A DNA stretch of 64,000 bases from Fretibacter sp964410285 (lineage in GTDB: Bacteria; Pseudomonadota; Alphaproteobacteria; Caulobacterales; Maricaulaceae): NCBI GenBank assembly GCA_964410285.1, contig CAYPFR010000002.1, positions 1 to 64,000 on the forward strand, given 5' to 3'. Below are positions 43,733 to 52,647 of this stretch, piece after piece (position 1 is the stretch's first letter; each line of letters begins with the position of its first letter). The notes beneath the pieces were generated by a model, which worked only from the letters and a program-made list of their open reading frames with translations, had not been told where the DNA came from and did no database searches. Made by a program: the position numbers and the translations under genes.

Positions 43733-44767
43733 ATGAGCAAAGATAAAGCAAAAAAAGACGGGCTGACCTACGCGGGTGCGGGCGTAGATATTGATGCGGG
43801 CGACGCCTTGATTGATCAAATCAAGCCCTTTGCGAAATCAACCCGCCGCCCCGGCGCAGAGATCGCCCTCGGCGGCTTTGGCGGCGCTTTTGACCTCAAA
43901 GCCGCTGGCTATGAAGACCCTATTCTAATTTCTGGAACGGACGGCGTTGGCACCAAACTTCGTATTGCTATTGATACGGGCATATTGGACACAGTCGGCA
44001 TTGATCTTGTTGCCATGTGCGCGAACGATGTGCTCGCGCAGGGCGCAGAGCCATTATTCTTTCTAGATTACTTTGCAACCGGAAAATTAGAGACAGCCAA
44101 AGCCGCGCAAGTCATCAAAGGCATCGCCGCGGGCTGTAAGCAAGCGGGATGCGCGTTAATTGGCGGCGAAACGGCAGAAATGCCCGGCATGTATGAAGGT
44201 GATGATTTTGATCTCGCTGGTTTTGTTGTGGGCGCTGTAGAGCGCGGCAAGGTCATGCCTCACCTTGACCAAATGCAAGCGGGCGATGCGCTGATTGCTA
44301 TCGCGTCGTCTGGACCGCATTCAAATGGATATTCGCTCATTCGCAAAGTCGTCGAGCGCTCTGGGCTGTCGTGGGGAGACGCAGCGCCATTTGCACCCAA
44401 CCAAACGCTGGCCCGCGCACTATTGGAACCGACCCGGCTTTATATAAACTCATTGCTACCCCTCATCAAAGCGGGGGATATTAAGGGGCTTGCGCATATA
44501 ACGGGCGGCGGGCTTACGGAAAACACACCTCGAATGCTACCAGAACATCTGAGTGCAGAGATTGATTTTGAGAGCTTTAAGCGCCCAGCGGTGTTCCGCT
44601 GGCTGCAGGAAACAGGGGGCATTGCCGAGACCGAGATGCGCCGCGCCTTCAATTGCGGGGTTGGGATCGTTCTCGCCGTCGACCCACAGCGCGCGAGCCA
44701 CGTTATCGCGGCGCTGACGGCCTCAGGCGAGACCGCGTGGGAGATTGGATCGCTCAAAAATGGCTAG
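43733..44767 (+). CDS. purM: Phosphoribosylformylglycinamidine cyclo-ligase (PurM)
   Basis: PurM closes the imidazole ring to AIR, step 5 of purine synthesis. The 344-residue protein has the ATP-grasp-like PurM motifs LTYAGAGVDIDAGDALID, SGTDGVGTKLRIA, CANDVLAQGAEPLFFLDYFATGKL, GGETAEMPGMY and HITGGGLTENTPRML. ATG 43733 is taken because homology begins there; the frame from 43685 adds 16 unrelated residues. It overlaps purN by eight bases. Confidence 0.96.
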   Translation: MSKDKAKKDGLTYAGAGVDIDAGDALIDQIKPFAKSTRRPGAEIALGGFGGAFDLKAAGYEDPILISGTDGVGTKLRIAIDTGILDTVGIDLVAMCANDVLAQGAEPLFFLDYFATGKLETAKAAQVIKGIAAGCKQAGCALIGGETAEMPGMYEGDDFDLAGFVVGAVERGKVMPHLDQMQAGDALIAIASSGPHSNGYSLIRKVVERSGLSWGDAAPFAPNQTLARALLEPTRLYINSLLPLIKAGDIKGLAHITGGGLTENTPRMLPEHLSAEIDFESFKRPAVFRWLQETGGIAETEMRRAFNCGVGIVLAVDPQRASHVIAALTASGETAWEIGSLKNG

Positions 44768-45353
44768 GCCAATTAAAACGGCTATTCTGATTTCGGGCCG
44801 CGGTTCTAATATGGCGGCCCTTGCCAAGGCTGCAAAGGCAGATGATTTCCCTGCGGAGATCGCCCTTGTAATTTCCAACAGACCTCACGCCGAAGGCCTA
44901 AAACGGGCGGAGACGCTTGGCATACAGGCTATGGCGATCGATCATAAACACTTTAAAACGCGCGTCGCCTTTGACGCGGCTTTAACGGCGGTTTTGCAAG
45001 AAGCCCGCATTGAACTGATCTGCTGCGCGGGCTTTATGCGCGTGCTTACATCTGAGTTTACGGCGCAATGGGCGGGCCGTATCATTAATATCCATCCTTC
45101 GCTTCTTCCGAAATATAAAGGACTAAACACGCATGCGCGGGCATTAAAGGCGGGGGATGAACACCATGGGGCCTCTGTGCATTGGGTAAGTGAAGATCTG
45201 GATAGCGGCGAGGTTATTAAGCAATCCGCTTTGTCAATTGCCGCCAAGGATACGCCCGACAGCTTGGCCAGCCGCGTCCTCGCGCTTGAACTTAGGTTAT
45301 ACCCCTGCGCCCTAAAACAGGTCGCAACGCATTGGAAACAGCCCAGAATATAA
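44760..45353 (+). CDS. purN: Phosphoribosylglycinamide formyltransferase (PurN)
   Basis: PurN transfers a formyl group from 10-formyl-tetrahydrofolate to GAR, step 3 of purine synthesis. The 197-residue protein carries AILISGRGSNMAAL, the catalytic NIHPSLLPKYKGLNTHARAL (Asn, His) and VHWVSEDLDSGEVI (Asp). The start at 44760 overlaps the end of purM, ensuring coupled synthesis, a standard alphaproteobacterial arrangement. Confidence 0.96.
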   Translation: MARPIKTAILISGRGSNMAALAKAAKADDFPAEIALVISNRPHAEGLKRAETLGIQAMAIDHKHFKTRVAFDAALTAVLQEARIELICCAGFMRVLTSEFTAQWAGRIINIHPSLLPKYKGLNTHARALKAGDEHHGASVHWVSEDLDSGEVIKQSALSIAAKDTPDSLASRVLALELRLYPCALKQVATHWKQPRI

Positions 45354-45413
45354 ATCACTCGTTAACTTTATCTCTAAAATCAATCTAAGGACTTACGCCT
45401 TAATAGATCGCAT

Positions 45414-45437
45414 AACCCCGATTGTGGTTGGGTTTTT
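45414..45437 (+). terminator. Weak terminator-like hairpin after purN
   Basis: AACCC and GGGTT form a short stem with an 11-base loop, ending in five T residues, 60 bases after purN and just before the AAGGA of the next gene. The stem is short, so it may terminate only partly or act as a leader structure of the downstream gene. Confidence 0.3.
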
Positions 45438-45449
45438 AAGGATGAGTTT

Positions 45450-46832
45450 ATGTCAGTTTTTACGAACATGAAAAGGACAGTTCGCCGATTCAAGAAAGAT
45501 GAGAGCGGATCATTTGTCACGGTCTGGGGCGTGGGTCTTCTTCTGACCTTAACGGCCATCGGGACTGGCGTTGATTTGGTGGGCGTATCACGCGTTAAGG
45601 GCACAGCGCAATCAGCCGCAGACCAAGTGGCGCTAGCCGCTGCTGTTTTTTATAGCCAGCATGAACGCATGCCCGAGTCCAGAGACGAAGGCTACATGCA
45701 TGAAACCATCTACTATGGTAGTGAATCAGGGTTTTCATTCCCCGCATCGGTCAAGGGCGGTGACGAAGGCGTAGAAATTCTGGTCAATTACGACCGTTCT
45801 GAAGGTCACGTGACCGTGGATGTTAGCGGCGAAACCGAAACAGCGCTTATGGGTATATTTGGTATAGACACTCTGCCGTTTCGTTCCGTTGCCCGCGCCC
45901 GGTTCAAAGAAACGGAAATCAAAAACCCTGCATCCATCACAATGGTTTTGGATAATTCAGGGTCTATGGGCTGGGATGATACACCGGCAGAGTGCACCAG
46001 TAGCAGTGTTTGGTCCTGCTCATCCCCGTCTCAGGCCATGAGACGGATCGATGGCCTGACTGATAGCGTCACAAATTTTATGGGCGTTTTGAATAACTTT
46101 AGCGGTTCTCAGGCGGTCAGCGGCAAACGTGTACTGCGCACAGGCATGATCCCTTATGACGACGCCATCATTAATAATCGTGAAGTCCGCATGAAATGGG
46201 GAACAGTATCCCAAACGGCGATTAATCGTATGGCCCCAAGCGGCTCAACAAACTCGGCTCCGCCCATTGCGCGGGCTTGGGAGTGGTTACAAGCGGAAAA
46301 TCAAGTCCACGAAAATGAAACAGGCAATAGCGATCCTCTTCGTTATATGATTTTCATGACTGATGGACAAAATTCAGATGCGCCTCAATGGATCCAAGAA
46401 AGCGGAACAAATTATTGGCGCGGCATCGATTGTTCTCGAGGTAGATATTGCTACTACACCTACAAAAACAGCACATCGCGCCCGAATATTCGCGGAACAT
46501 ATGGCTGGACAGAAGGTAAAAGTGAACGGAGATCCGATGCAGCCTCCAAGAACACATGCCAAGCCATGAAGGATCAAGGCGTAAGAGTTTTCACCATTGG
46601 ATATGCCCTGGAACCCGGCACCTATATGACAAATTACCCCGCGTCATGGGGAGCTGGAAATAGAGTGAGAACGATCTCACAAGCTACAACGAACTCCGCT
46701 TATGCTTTGCTGAGCGACTGTGCATCAAGTGGTCAGGATTTTGTGCCTGCCGAGGACACGGATACACTTGAGGAAGCGTTCGAACTCATCGGCCAGACCA
46801 TCGTTGAGGATGTCGTTCGCCTTAGCCAATAG
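45450..46832 (+). CDS. TadG-like pilus-assembly protein with von Willebrand A domain
   Basis: A 460-residue protein with a TadE/TadG-type N-terminus: basic residues, then DESGSFVTVWGVGLLLTLTAIGTGVDLVGVSRVK, a single membrane helix resembling a prepilin hydrophobic segment. A large periplasmic vWA domain follows, with the intact MIDAS motif DNSGSMG at about residue 168 and its TDGQN companion. Four cysteines in the insert (CSRGRYCYY and the ECTSSSVWSC region) suggest disulfides. AAGGA precedes the start by seven bases. No other tad genes are nearby, so it is solitary. A strong terminator follows. Confidence 0.82.
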   Translation: MSVFTNMKRTVRRFKKDESGSFVTVWGVGLLLTLTAIGTGVDLVGVSRVKGTAQSAADQVALAAAVFYSQHERMPESRDEGYMHETIYYGSESGFSFPASVKGGDEGVEILVNYDRSEGHVTVDVSGETETALMGIFGIDTLPFRSVARARFKETEIKNPASITMVLDNSGSMGWDDTPAECTSSSVWSCSSPSQAMRRIDGLTDSVTNFMGVLNNFSGSQAVSGKRVLRTGMIPYDDAIINNREVRMKWGTVSQTAINRMAPSGSTNSAPPIARAWEWLQAENQVHENETGNSDPLRYMIFMTDGQNSDAPQWIQESGTNYWRGIDCSRGRYCYYTYKNSTSRPNIRGTYGWTEGKSERRSDAASKNTCQAMKDQGVRVFTIGYALEPGTYMTNYPASWGAGNRVRTISQATTNSAYALLSDCASSGQDFVPAEDTDTLEEAFELIGQTIVEDVVRLSQ

Positions 46833-46866
46833 GCTCCATGCACGCCAAGGCCACTTAAAGATAATT

Positions 46867-46892
46867 AGGCCGGCTTTTGAGCCGGCCTTTTT
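46867..46892 (+). terminator. Rho-independent terminator after the TadG-like gene
   Basis: AGGCCGGC and GCCGGCCT pair perfectly around a six-base loop and run into five T residues, 34 bases after the stop codon. The GC-rich stem may also stop minus-strand transcripts leaving ndk, which converges here. Confidence 0.88.
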
Positions 46893-46929
46893 CATGCGTA
46901 AATTATGCAGTTAGGCGATAATCAGATAA

Positions 46930-47352
46930 TCAGCCAACAATTTCATCGTCCGTGAAGAAAAACTTGATTTCTTCCGCCGCAGTCTCTGGCGCGTCTGAGC
47001 CATGAACGGTATTGGCATCAATGCTTTTGGCGAACTCCGCGCGGATCGTACCGGCATCTGCCTCGGCCGGGTTAGTTGCGCCCATCACTTCGCGGTAACG
47101 CTTAATCGCATTCTCGCCCTCTAGGACTTGAACAACGACAGGACCGGACATCATGAAATCAACAAGATCATTGTAAAACGGACGCTCCGCGTGAACAGCA
47201 TAGAAACCGCCCGCTTGCTCTTTGGTCAGGCGAAGACGTTTTTGCGCCACAATGCGAAGACCTGCTTCTTCGATTTTTGCATTTACCTTGCCCGTGATAT
47301 TACGCTCTGTCGCGTCGGGTTTAATGATTGAAAATGTACGTTGTATAGCCAT
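46930..47352 (-). CDS. ndk: Nucleoside diphosphate kinase
   Basis: Ndk equilibrates nucleoside di- and triphosphates through a phosphohistidine. The 140-residue protein begins MAIQRTFSIIKPDATERN and has the active-site region SIDANTVHGSDAPETAAEEI, containing the phosphorylated His. The ATG at 47352 has AGGA upstream; the longer frame to 47385 is not homologous. It is divergent from the ABC-F gene. Confidence 0.96.
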   Translation of the reverse strand: MAIQRTFSIIKPDATERNITGKVNAKIEEAGLRIVAQKRLRLTKEQAGGFYAVHAERPFYNDLVDFMMSGPVVVQVLEGENAIKRYREVMGATNPAEADAGTIRAEFAKSIDANTVHGSDAPETAAEEIKFFFTDDEIVG

Positions 47353-47454
47353 GGAGTATTCCTGTTTGTGATCAAAGCGATTCAATTTGGCCGCTCTATA
47401 ACGCTGACTTGACGCAATGTGAAGCTATGATACGCACCCACAAGAGGATTTTGC

Positions 47455-49350
47455 GTGCTTCATATTAATGATCTCACCTACCGGATAGAAGGCCGGATGC
47501 TATTTGACCAAGCTACTCTGGCGATAAGTGAGGGGCAAAAGGTCGGCCTCGTGGGCCGTAATGGGACCGGAAAGTCCACTTTGTTCAACCTGATCAAAGG
47601 CGACATAAGTTCCGATGACGGCGATATTTCTATTCGCAAAGGCGCAAAACTGGGCGCAGTCGACCAAGAAGTCCCCTCGGGCCCCGAAAGCTTGATTGCA
47701 ACAGTTCTCGCTGCGGATAAAGAGCGCACGCAGCTGATGGAAGAAGCGGAAAACGTAAGCGATCCCATGCGCATTGCGGAAATTCATACGCGGCTGGGCG
47801 ATATTGACGCCTATAGCGCAGAGGCACGGGCCGCAATCATTTTGTCGGGGCTGGGCTTTAGCGCCGAAGATCAGCGAAAACCTTGCGCTGATTTTTCAGG
47901 TGGGTGGCGGATGCGTGTTGCCCTCGCAGCCATGCTATTTGCCGAGCCTGATATTTTACTCCTTGATGAGCCAACAAATTATCTGGATGTTGAGGGCGCG
48001 GTCTGGCTGGAAACACATATCCGCAGCTACCCCGGAACTTGTTTCATCATCTCTCATGACAGAGATTTCCTGAACGCAGGAGTAACCCATATTGCCCACC
48101 TTCGGGACGGAAAATTATTCTCCTATACCGGCGGTTATGACAATTTTGAACGGCAACTGCGTGAGCAGGTCCGGCTCAACATGGCCCTACGCTCAAAACA
48201 AGATGATGAACGCCGAAGGCTTGAGAGCTTTGTCACGCGTTTTCGCGCGAAAGCCACTAAAGCCAAACAGGCCCAATCCCGCTTAAAACGTCTGGAAAAA
48301 ATGGTACCTGTCTCCACGATTATATCCGACCCCATCGCGCCAATACGGCTAGAGGGGCCAGAACGCCCCCTCTCCCCGCCAATTGTGCGTTTTGACAAAG
48401 CGCAGCTTGGGTATTCGCCCGGCATGCCCGTCCTCAGCCGGCTGGACCTTCGTATTGATACGGATGACCGCATCGGACTACTTGGGAAAAACGGCGAGGG
48501 AAAATCGACATTTGCAAAAGGCATCATGGGCCTGCTGCAAGCGCAGAACGGATTTATAAAACGCCATAAAAAACTCGAAATTGGGTATTTCGCCCAACAC
48601 CAAATTGACGCGCTAAATCCGAAAAACTCTGCTTATGACCACGTTGTCGAGCTGATGCCCGATGCCACAGAAGCGCAGCGCCGCGCACGCCTTGCGAGTT
48701 TCGGACTTGGCGAGAAACATAGCGAAACACCCGCCGGAGATCTCTCGGGCGGAGAGAAAGCCCGCCTGCTTTTCTCACTTATCGGATTTAATGCCCCGCA
48801 TCTATTAGTGCTAGATGAGCCGGCTAATCATCTTGATATGGATAGCCGCGCCGAGCTGATAAAATCCCTAAATGCCTATACGGGCGCGGTTTTGATAATC
48901 AGCCATGACCGTAACCTACTGGAGTCAGTCGTAGACCGCCTCTGGGTCGTAAGCGGGGGCACCGTCACCCCCTATAGCGGCAGTCTTGAAGATTATCGTC
49001 AAGAACAGCTTGAGAAAAACCGCAGCCAGAAACGCCCCAAAAACAAGGCAATGCCTATCGCCAAGCAAAACCGCAAAGTCGCGGCGGAGGCCCGCAAGCG
49101 TCTTGCCCCTCTAAAGAAAAAGGTGCGCGCTATAGAGGCCGATATAGAAGCGCAAAAATCAAATCTGGCAATCCTTGATCAGGCACTGGCCGTTACCGAT
49201 CTATTTACCACACATCCCGAGAAAGCTGTAACCCTGGGACGCGAACGCGTAGCTTGCCAACGATTGATCGAGACACTCGAAGATTCATGGCTTGAGGCTC
49301 AAGAGGCCTATGACAACGCCAGAGAAAGCGAGGGCTTAGATACGGGATAA
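47455..49350 (+). CDS. ABC-F family ATPase (Uup/YheS-like)
   Basis: A 631-residue cytoplasmic protein with two ABC nucleotide-binding domains and no membrane segment. The first has VGRNGTGKSTLFNLIKG (Walker A), DFSGGWRMRVALA (signature) and LLLDEPTNYLD. An interdomain linker (about 235-305) rich in Lys/Arg follows. The second has LLGKNGEGKSTFAKG, DLSGGEKARLLF and LVLDEPANHLD. A C-terminal charged coiled-coil segment (about 525-630) resembles that of Uup. Family members act on ribosomes or in DNA metabolism; which applies here is unknown. The start is GTG 47455 with an AGAGGA site. Confidence 0.9.
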   Translation: MLHINDLTYRIEGRMLFDQATLAISEGQKVGLVGRNGTGKSTLFNLIKGDISSDDGDISIRKGAKLGAVDQEVPSGPESLIATVLAADKERTQLMEEAENVSDPMRIAEIHTRLGDIDAYSAEARAAIILSGLGFSAEDQRKPCADFSGGWRMRVALAAMLFAEPDILLLDEPTNYLDVEGAVWLETHIRSYPGTCFIISHDRDFLNAGVTHIAHLRDGKLFSYTGGYDNFERQLREQVRLNMALRSKQDDERRRLESFVTRFRAKATKAKQAQSRLKRLEKMVPVSTIISDPIAPIRLEGPERPLSPPIVRFDKAQLGYSPGMPVLSRLDLRIDTDDRIGLLGKNGEGKSTFAKGIMGLLQAQNGFIKRHKKLEIGYFAQHQIDALNPKNSAYDHVVELMPDATEAQRRARLASFGLGEKHSETPAGDLSGGEKARLLFSLIGFNAPHLLVLDEPANHLDMDSRAELIKSLNAYTGAVLIISHDRNLLESVVDRLWVVSGGTVTPYSGSLEDYRQEQLEKNRSQKRPKNKAMPIAKQNRKVAAEARKRLAPLKKKVRAIEADIEAQKSNLAILDQALAVTDLFTTHPEKAVTLGRERVACQRLIETLEDSWLEAQEAYDNARESEGLDTG

Positions 49351-49384
49351 TGCGTTTGGGCCACGCAGCATTTTGGGATGTTAC

Positions 49385-50275
49385 ATGCAACATAGTGCGA
49401 TTTTGAAGGATGATGAGGCCTTCTTTTGTTTCAAGATGATGATTTGGATGTGCTCCCAATTTGGGCCGCCAGTAAAACAAAGAGTTCCCAAAATCATTAA
49501 ACCTGACTTACCCCTCCACCTGCGCTGCTGGGATGAGAATAATCCAACACCTGTTTTTAAATGGGCATTTGAAGAGGCTCAATTTTTGGCAGAAAAATGC
49601 GGCTTAGCGCATTGGCCAATCCAGCTCGCGCCCAGCCGTAAAAAAGCCAATGAAGACATGATAGACATCCAAAGCGTGCACACACTAGACTCGGACAGAT
49701 GGCAGGCAGGAATAAACACTGGCTATTGTGTAGACCCATATGGTCGGCCAATCATTCATTACGATCCTGGCCGGTGTTCAGAAGCAGGCTATCTCGCCCA
49801 TTTGCTTATCCCGCGCTTTGCCAAATTAAAGCTTTATGCCCGCCGCCCGCCGCAATCCCTAACGGGGGATGAGGTCAAAAGCCTGACGCGGCTACTGGTT
49901 TGCCATATGGGTCTTGGCTTCACGCTTTTGGCGTGTACACAAAGGCAAAACAAAATGAGTTGGTCCCCACTTGCCTTGCTTAATATTCAAAACAGCGAAG
50001 ACGTAGAGATGCAATATCTTTTCGGGACTGTCATAACTCTGAGCGCGCATAAGCTCACGGCGGAGCAAATGCTGGCGAGCTACGGGACTCTGATGAACGC
50101 TTCGACGCGGAAATTGATACGAACAGTGCTATGGCAGGCCGAGCGCCAGACCGATGCTATGAAGCTTCTGCGCCGCCTCTCAAAGCCCCGAAAAGCGGCG
50201 AGGCAGACTATTCGCAGCGAAGATCCTGCACATAGCCCTCAGCGTCCAGCTCAATCGTCAGCCGGTCTTGCATGA
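49385..50275 (+). CDS. Protein of unknown function
   Basis: From ATG 49385 the protein has 296 residues; a TTG at 49373 and an ATG at 49436 are alternative starts. I do not recognise a family. No signal peptide or long hydrophobic helix is seen. The visible features are WDENNPTPVFKWAFEEAQFLAEKCG, a conserved-looking INTGYCVDPYGRPIIHYDPGRCSE with two cysteines, and a basic C-terminal part (RKLIRTVLWQAERQTDAMKLLRRLSKPRKAARQ). The last 22 residues are encoded antisense to the end of the following lipoprotein gene, so the true stop usage should be checked. It lies directly downstream of the ABC-F gene on the same strand. Confidence 0.55.
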   Translation: MQHSAILKDDEAFFCFKMMIWMCSQFGPPVKQRVPKIIKPDLPLHLRCWDENNPTPVFKWAFEEAQFLAEKCGLAHWPIQLAPSRKKANEDMIDIQSVHTLDSDRWQAGINTGYCVDPYGRPIIHYDPGRCSEAGYLAHLLIPRFAKLKLYARRPPQSLTGDEVKSLTRLLVCHMGLGFTLLACTQRQNKMSWSPLALLNIQNSEDVEMQYLFGTVITLSAHKLTAEQMLASYGTLMNASTRKLIRTVLWQAERQTDAMKLLRRLSKPRKAARQTIRSEDPAHSPQRPAQSSAGLA

Positions 50276-50735
50276 CAGGACCCAGCCTTAACCCGTCTGT
50301 GATCGTATTAATGGAAGGGTTATAGATACGCTGCCCCGCCAGATACTCCCGCACCTCATAGAGCGGCGGTTGGCGCGTGAGCTGTCCGTTAAAAAGTTCT
50401 TCATCGAAATCTTCAGAAAAAGCTGGCTTTAAAACACGCTGGCGTCCCGGAAGACCTTGAAGATATATACTGCCCTCATGTTGTCCCCGAAGGCCCTGAT
50501 ATAAGAGCGCATTACACTCGTCCGCCGGACTGAGCGAACGCGGAGGCTGCGGACGCAAATTTTCCGGTACCACATATCTACCGCGAGCCTGCCCATTCGG
50601 GAATACGCCCTGCCCGGGCTGCGGTTGATAGCCGGGATAAACCCCGCCGGGCGTCGGCGCGCAAGCTGGTAAAGCCGCAAAGCCGCCCAAAAACACAGCC
50701 GCAACAAAACCAGACCTAAAACATTTGCGAATCAT
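50208..50735 (-). CDS. Small lipoprotein resembling peptidase inhibitor I78 family
   Basis: A 175-residue lipoprotein with lipobox LPACA (Cys25). After a Pro/Gly/Gln-rich linker, the region from ECNALLYQGLRGQ to the C-terminal DRLTIELDAEGYVQDLRCE resembles the I78 fold of secreted protease inhibitors (Cys near the start, terminal Cys, RxxxEL-D-xxG pattern). An insert of about 50 residues separates the two parts. The resemblance is by eye and only moderate. The gene converges with the unknown gene at 49385, overlapping it by 68 bases. It may guard periplasmic proteins from proteolysis. Confidence 0.62.
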   Translation of the reverse strand: MIRKCFRSGFVAAVFLGGFAALPACAPTPGGVYPGYQPQPGQGVFPNGQARGRYVVPENLRPQPPRSLSPADECNALLYQGLRGQHEGSIYLQGLPGRQRVLKPAFSEDFDEELFNGQLTRQPPLYEVREYLAGQRIYNPSINTITDGLRLGPVMQDRLTIELDAEGYVQDLRCE

Positions 50736-50855
50736 CCACCCAGCCTAGACCAAAAGCTATCTACTTGGCGAGAGCACATCTCATCCGCGCTTGTCTGGAG
50801 TGGTCTTGAGGAGTCCGAGCCGCTTTCGCGATCAGGCAAATAGCGGAGCTAGAGC

Positions 50856-51707
50856 TTAATGATCATATCCGGGGTTGGAGCGATTGAGTTTACGCATCAG
50901 TCCCGGCCAAACCAGATTATCACCCATACCGGGAACAAAGGCCGCCGCGCCTTGCTGATAAACGCGCGCGCCCATTTCTTCAGGCTCTTCAATCAACGCA
51001 TCTTCATGTCCGGCGCTCTGCGCAAAAATTTGAGCTTTGCAGGCGTTCTCAAGGAAATACATCCGCAGGAAAGCCGTGCCGCAGCTTGGCCCCAGAGTTA
51101 AAGTCCCGTGATTACGCAGCATCATCAGCGATTTGGACCCCAAATTTGCAACAAGGCGTTCGCGCTCATCTAGATCAAGCGCAATACCTTCATAATCATG
51201 ATAGGCCAGATCGCTTTGCACCTGCATGGACATTTGTGTATACCGGCGCAGGCCCTTTTTCTGTGCAGAAACGGCCATTCCATAAGGCGTATGCACATGG
51301 ATCACGCATTTGGCGTCCTGACGGGCCGCGTGCACAGCCGAGTGAATGGTAAATCCGGCAGGATTGATGAAATAGGGCGTGTCTTGGCAAATCTTCCCGT
51401 CCAGATCGATTTTTACCAAAGAAGAGGCCGTCATTTCGTCAAACATCACCCCGTAAGGGTTGATCAAGAACCGTTCTTCCACCTCACCATTTTCATTGGT
51501 TTCATCGGCAAGGCGCATGGAGATATGAGTAAAGACCAAATCCGTCCAGCCGTAGGCCGCGCAGAGGCGGTAGGTCGCCGCAAGCTGAACCCGCGCGGCC
51601 CATTCCTGCGGCGTGACTTTACCTTCAAGGCGCTCAATCGTCGTGGGATCAGGTATATTAAATCCTGGCGCTGTCTGCATTGCGGATGTTTCAGTTTGAG
51701 CATTCAT
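50856..51707 (-). CDS. Class II aldolase/adducin family protein
   Basis: A 283-residue zinc-dependent protein of the RhaD/FucA/adducin family. Visible are the start of the core, LAATYRLCAAYGWTDLVFTHISMR, the HVHTPYGMAVSAQKKGL zinc site and MLRNHGTLTLG. Substrates in the family are phosphosugars or sugar-alcohol acids; this subgroup (with the N-terminal PEWAARVQLA-like segment) has no firm assignment. It lies 46 bases downstream of the HODM-like gene on the same strand, so both may belong to the ald transcript. Confidence 0.85.
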   Translation of the reverse strand: MNAQTETSAMQTAPGFNIPDPTTIERLEGKVTPQEWAARVQLAATYRLCAAYGWTDLVFTHISMRLADETNENGEVEERFLINPYGVMFDEMTASSLVKIDLDGKICQDTPYFINPAGFTIHSAVHAARQDAKCVIHVHTPYGMAVSAQKKGLRRYTQMSMQVQSDLAYHDYEGIALDLDERERLVANLGSKSLMMLRNHGTLTLGPSCGTAFLRMYFLENACKAQIFAQSAGHEDALIEEPEEMGARVYQQGAAAFVPGMGDNLVWPGLMRKLNRSNPGYDH

Positions 51708-51753
51708 TGGGATATTCTTTCGAAAGATAAAGGGCCATCAGCTAAATTATGGG

Positions 51754-52608
51754 CTATCGTTTCACTTGTAGCAAGTCCGGTTTCAAGATGGCGAGCGCAG
51801 AATACTCACTATGCGATAATGAACGCGCCTCAATAACAGAGCTGTGAATACCGAAGGCAACCGCGCCGGTACGCGGCAAGCGGCGAAAACTCTGGCGCTC
51901 TACCCTGACATATCTTGGCGCCGCAGGGTCCAGAGGTTTGGGGATGCCCTCCCCGCGCGGTTGATGCAAATCAGGATCGCTATATATTAGGAAATTCGCC
52001 CGCCAAAGCGGCTGCTCAGCCCGTATCGCGACCAGCATTCTCTCTACGCTCTTGCTGATGTTCTTATTAAATTCGGCCACGGGTGCATGGATGGACACAA
52101 GGCTGCGCCCGATTTTATCGCTTAGGCGCCAAGAACTGGGAAAACATAAAACTCCGCCCGTGAGCTTATAGCCAGGCGTCGGGCTAAGCGGGTTTTGCTT
52201 GGCAAAAGCATCAGTCAAAGGTCCAGCTTGCATAAGGCACCAGTCCTCCTGCGTGAGCCGCCCGCAGATGGCAAGCGGATGATCGGACGTAAGGTCGATT
52301 TGCACGCCGTCAGAGCGCATGAGGGACGTACCGTTTCGCGCCGCGCCGTAATTATCCGCGATCAACTCCAGCAGCTCTTGCGCGGCTTGATCTGCCTGCG
52401 GACGGGATTGCAAAACGACGCCGCGGCGGTGCTCTATGAGCCAATCCTTGTAAGCCATTTGCGCTTTAAAGGCCTCATCACGCAAAAGCCAGTTATCGCG
52501 CGCGAGGGGGTGCACGCCCGGCAGGCGCGCCGATCGCTCCTCAAGCCAAGCATGGGACGAGAGCCTATCATTTAGGATACGTGTGAAGTGTTCGGGAGAA
52601 GCCTTCAT
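51754..52608 (-). CDS. HODM-like protein (DUF3445, heme-dependent oxidative N-demethylase alpha subunit-like)
   Basis: A 284-residue protein of the DUF3445 family. It shows the characteristic LCFPSSWRLSDKIGRSLVSIHAPVAEF segment (the FPS-W-L-KIG-IH-PV pattern), WRANFLIYSDPDLHQPRG and a C-terminal VERQSFRRLPRTGAVAFGIHSSV. In characterised members a heme-binding PAS-like core oxidatively demethylates dimethylamine, but the partner electron-transfer subunits are not found here. ATG 52608, just after GGGGG, is preferred over the TTG at 52629. It starts 39 bases after ald on the same strand. Confidence 0.8.
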   Translation of the reverse strand: MKASPEHFTRILNDRLSSHAWLEERSARLPGVHPLARDNWLLRDEAFKAQMAYKDWLIEHRRGVVLQSRPQADQAAQELLELIADNYGAARNGTSLMRSDGVQIDLTSDHPLAICGRLTQEDWCLMQAGPLTDAFAKQNPLSPTPGYKLTGGVLCFPSSWRLSDKIGRSLVSIHAPVAEFNKNISKSVERMLVAIRAEQPLWRANFLIYSDPDLHQPRGEGIPKPLDPAAPRYVRVERQSFRRLPRTGAVAFGIHSSVIEARSLSHSEYSALAILKPDLLQVKR

Positions 52609-52647
52609 ACCCCCGCATTGCAAATCCAAACGGGGCTGGCAAGCACT

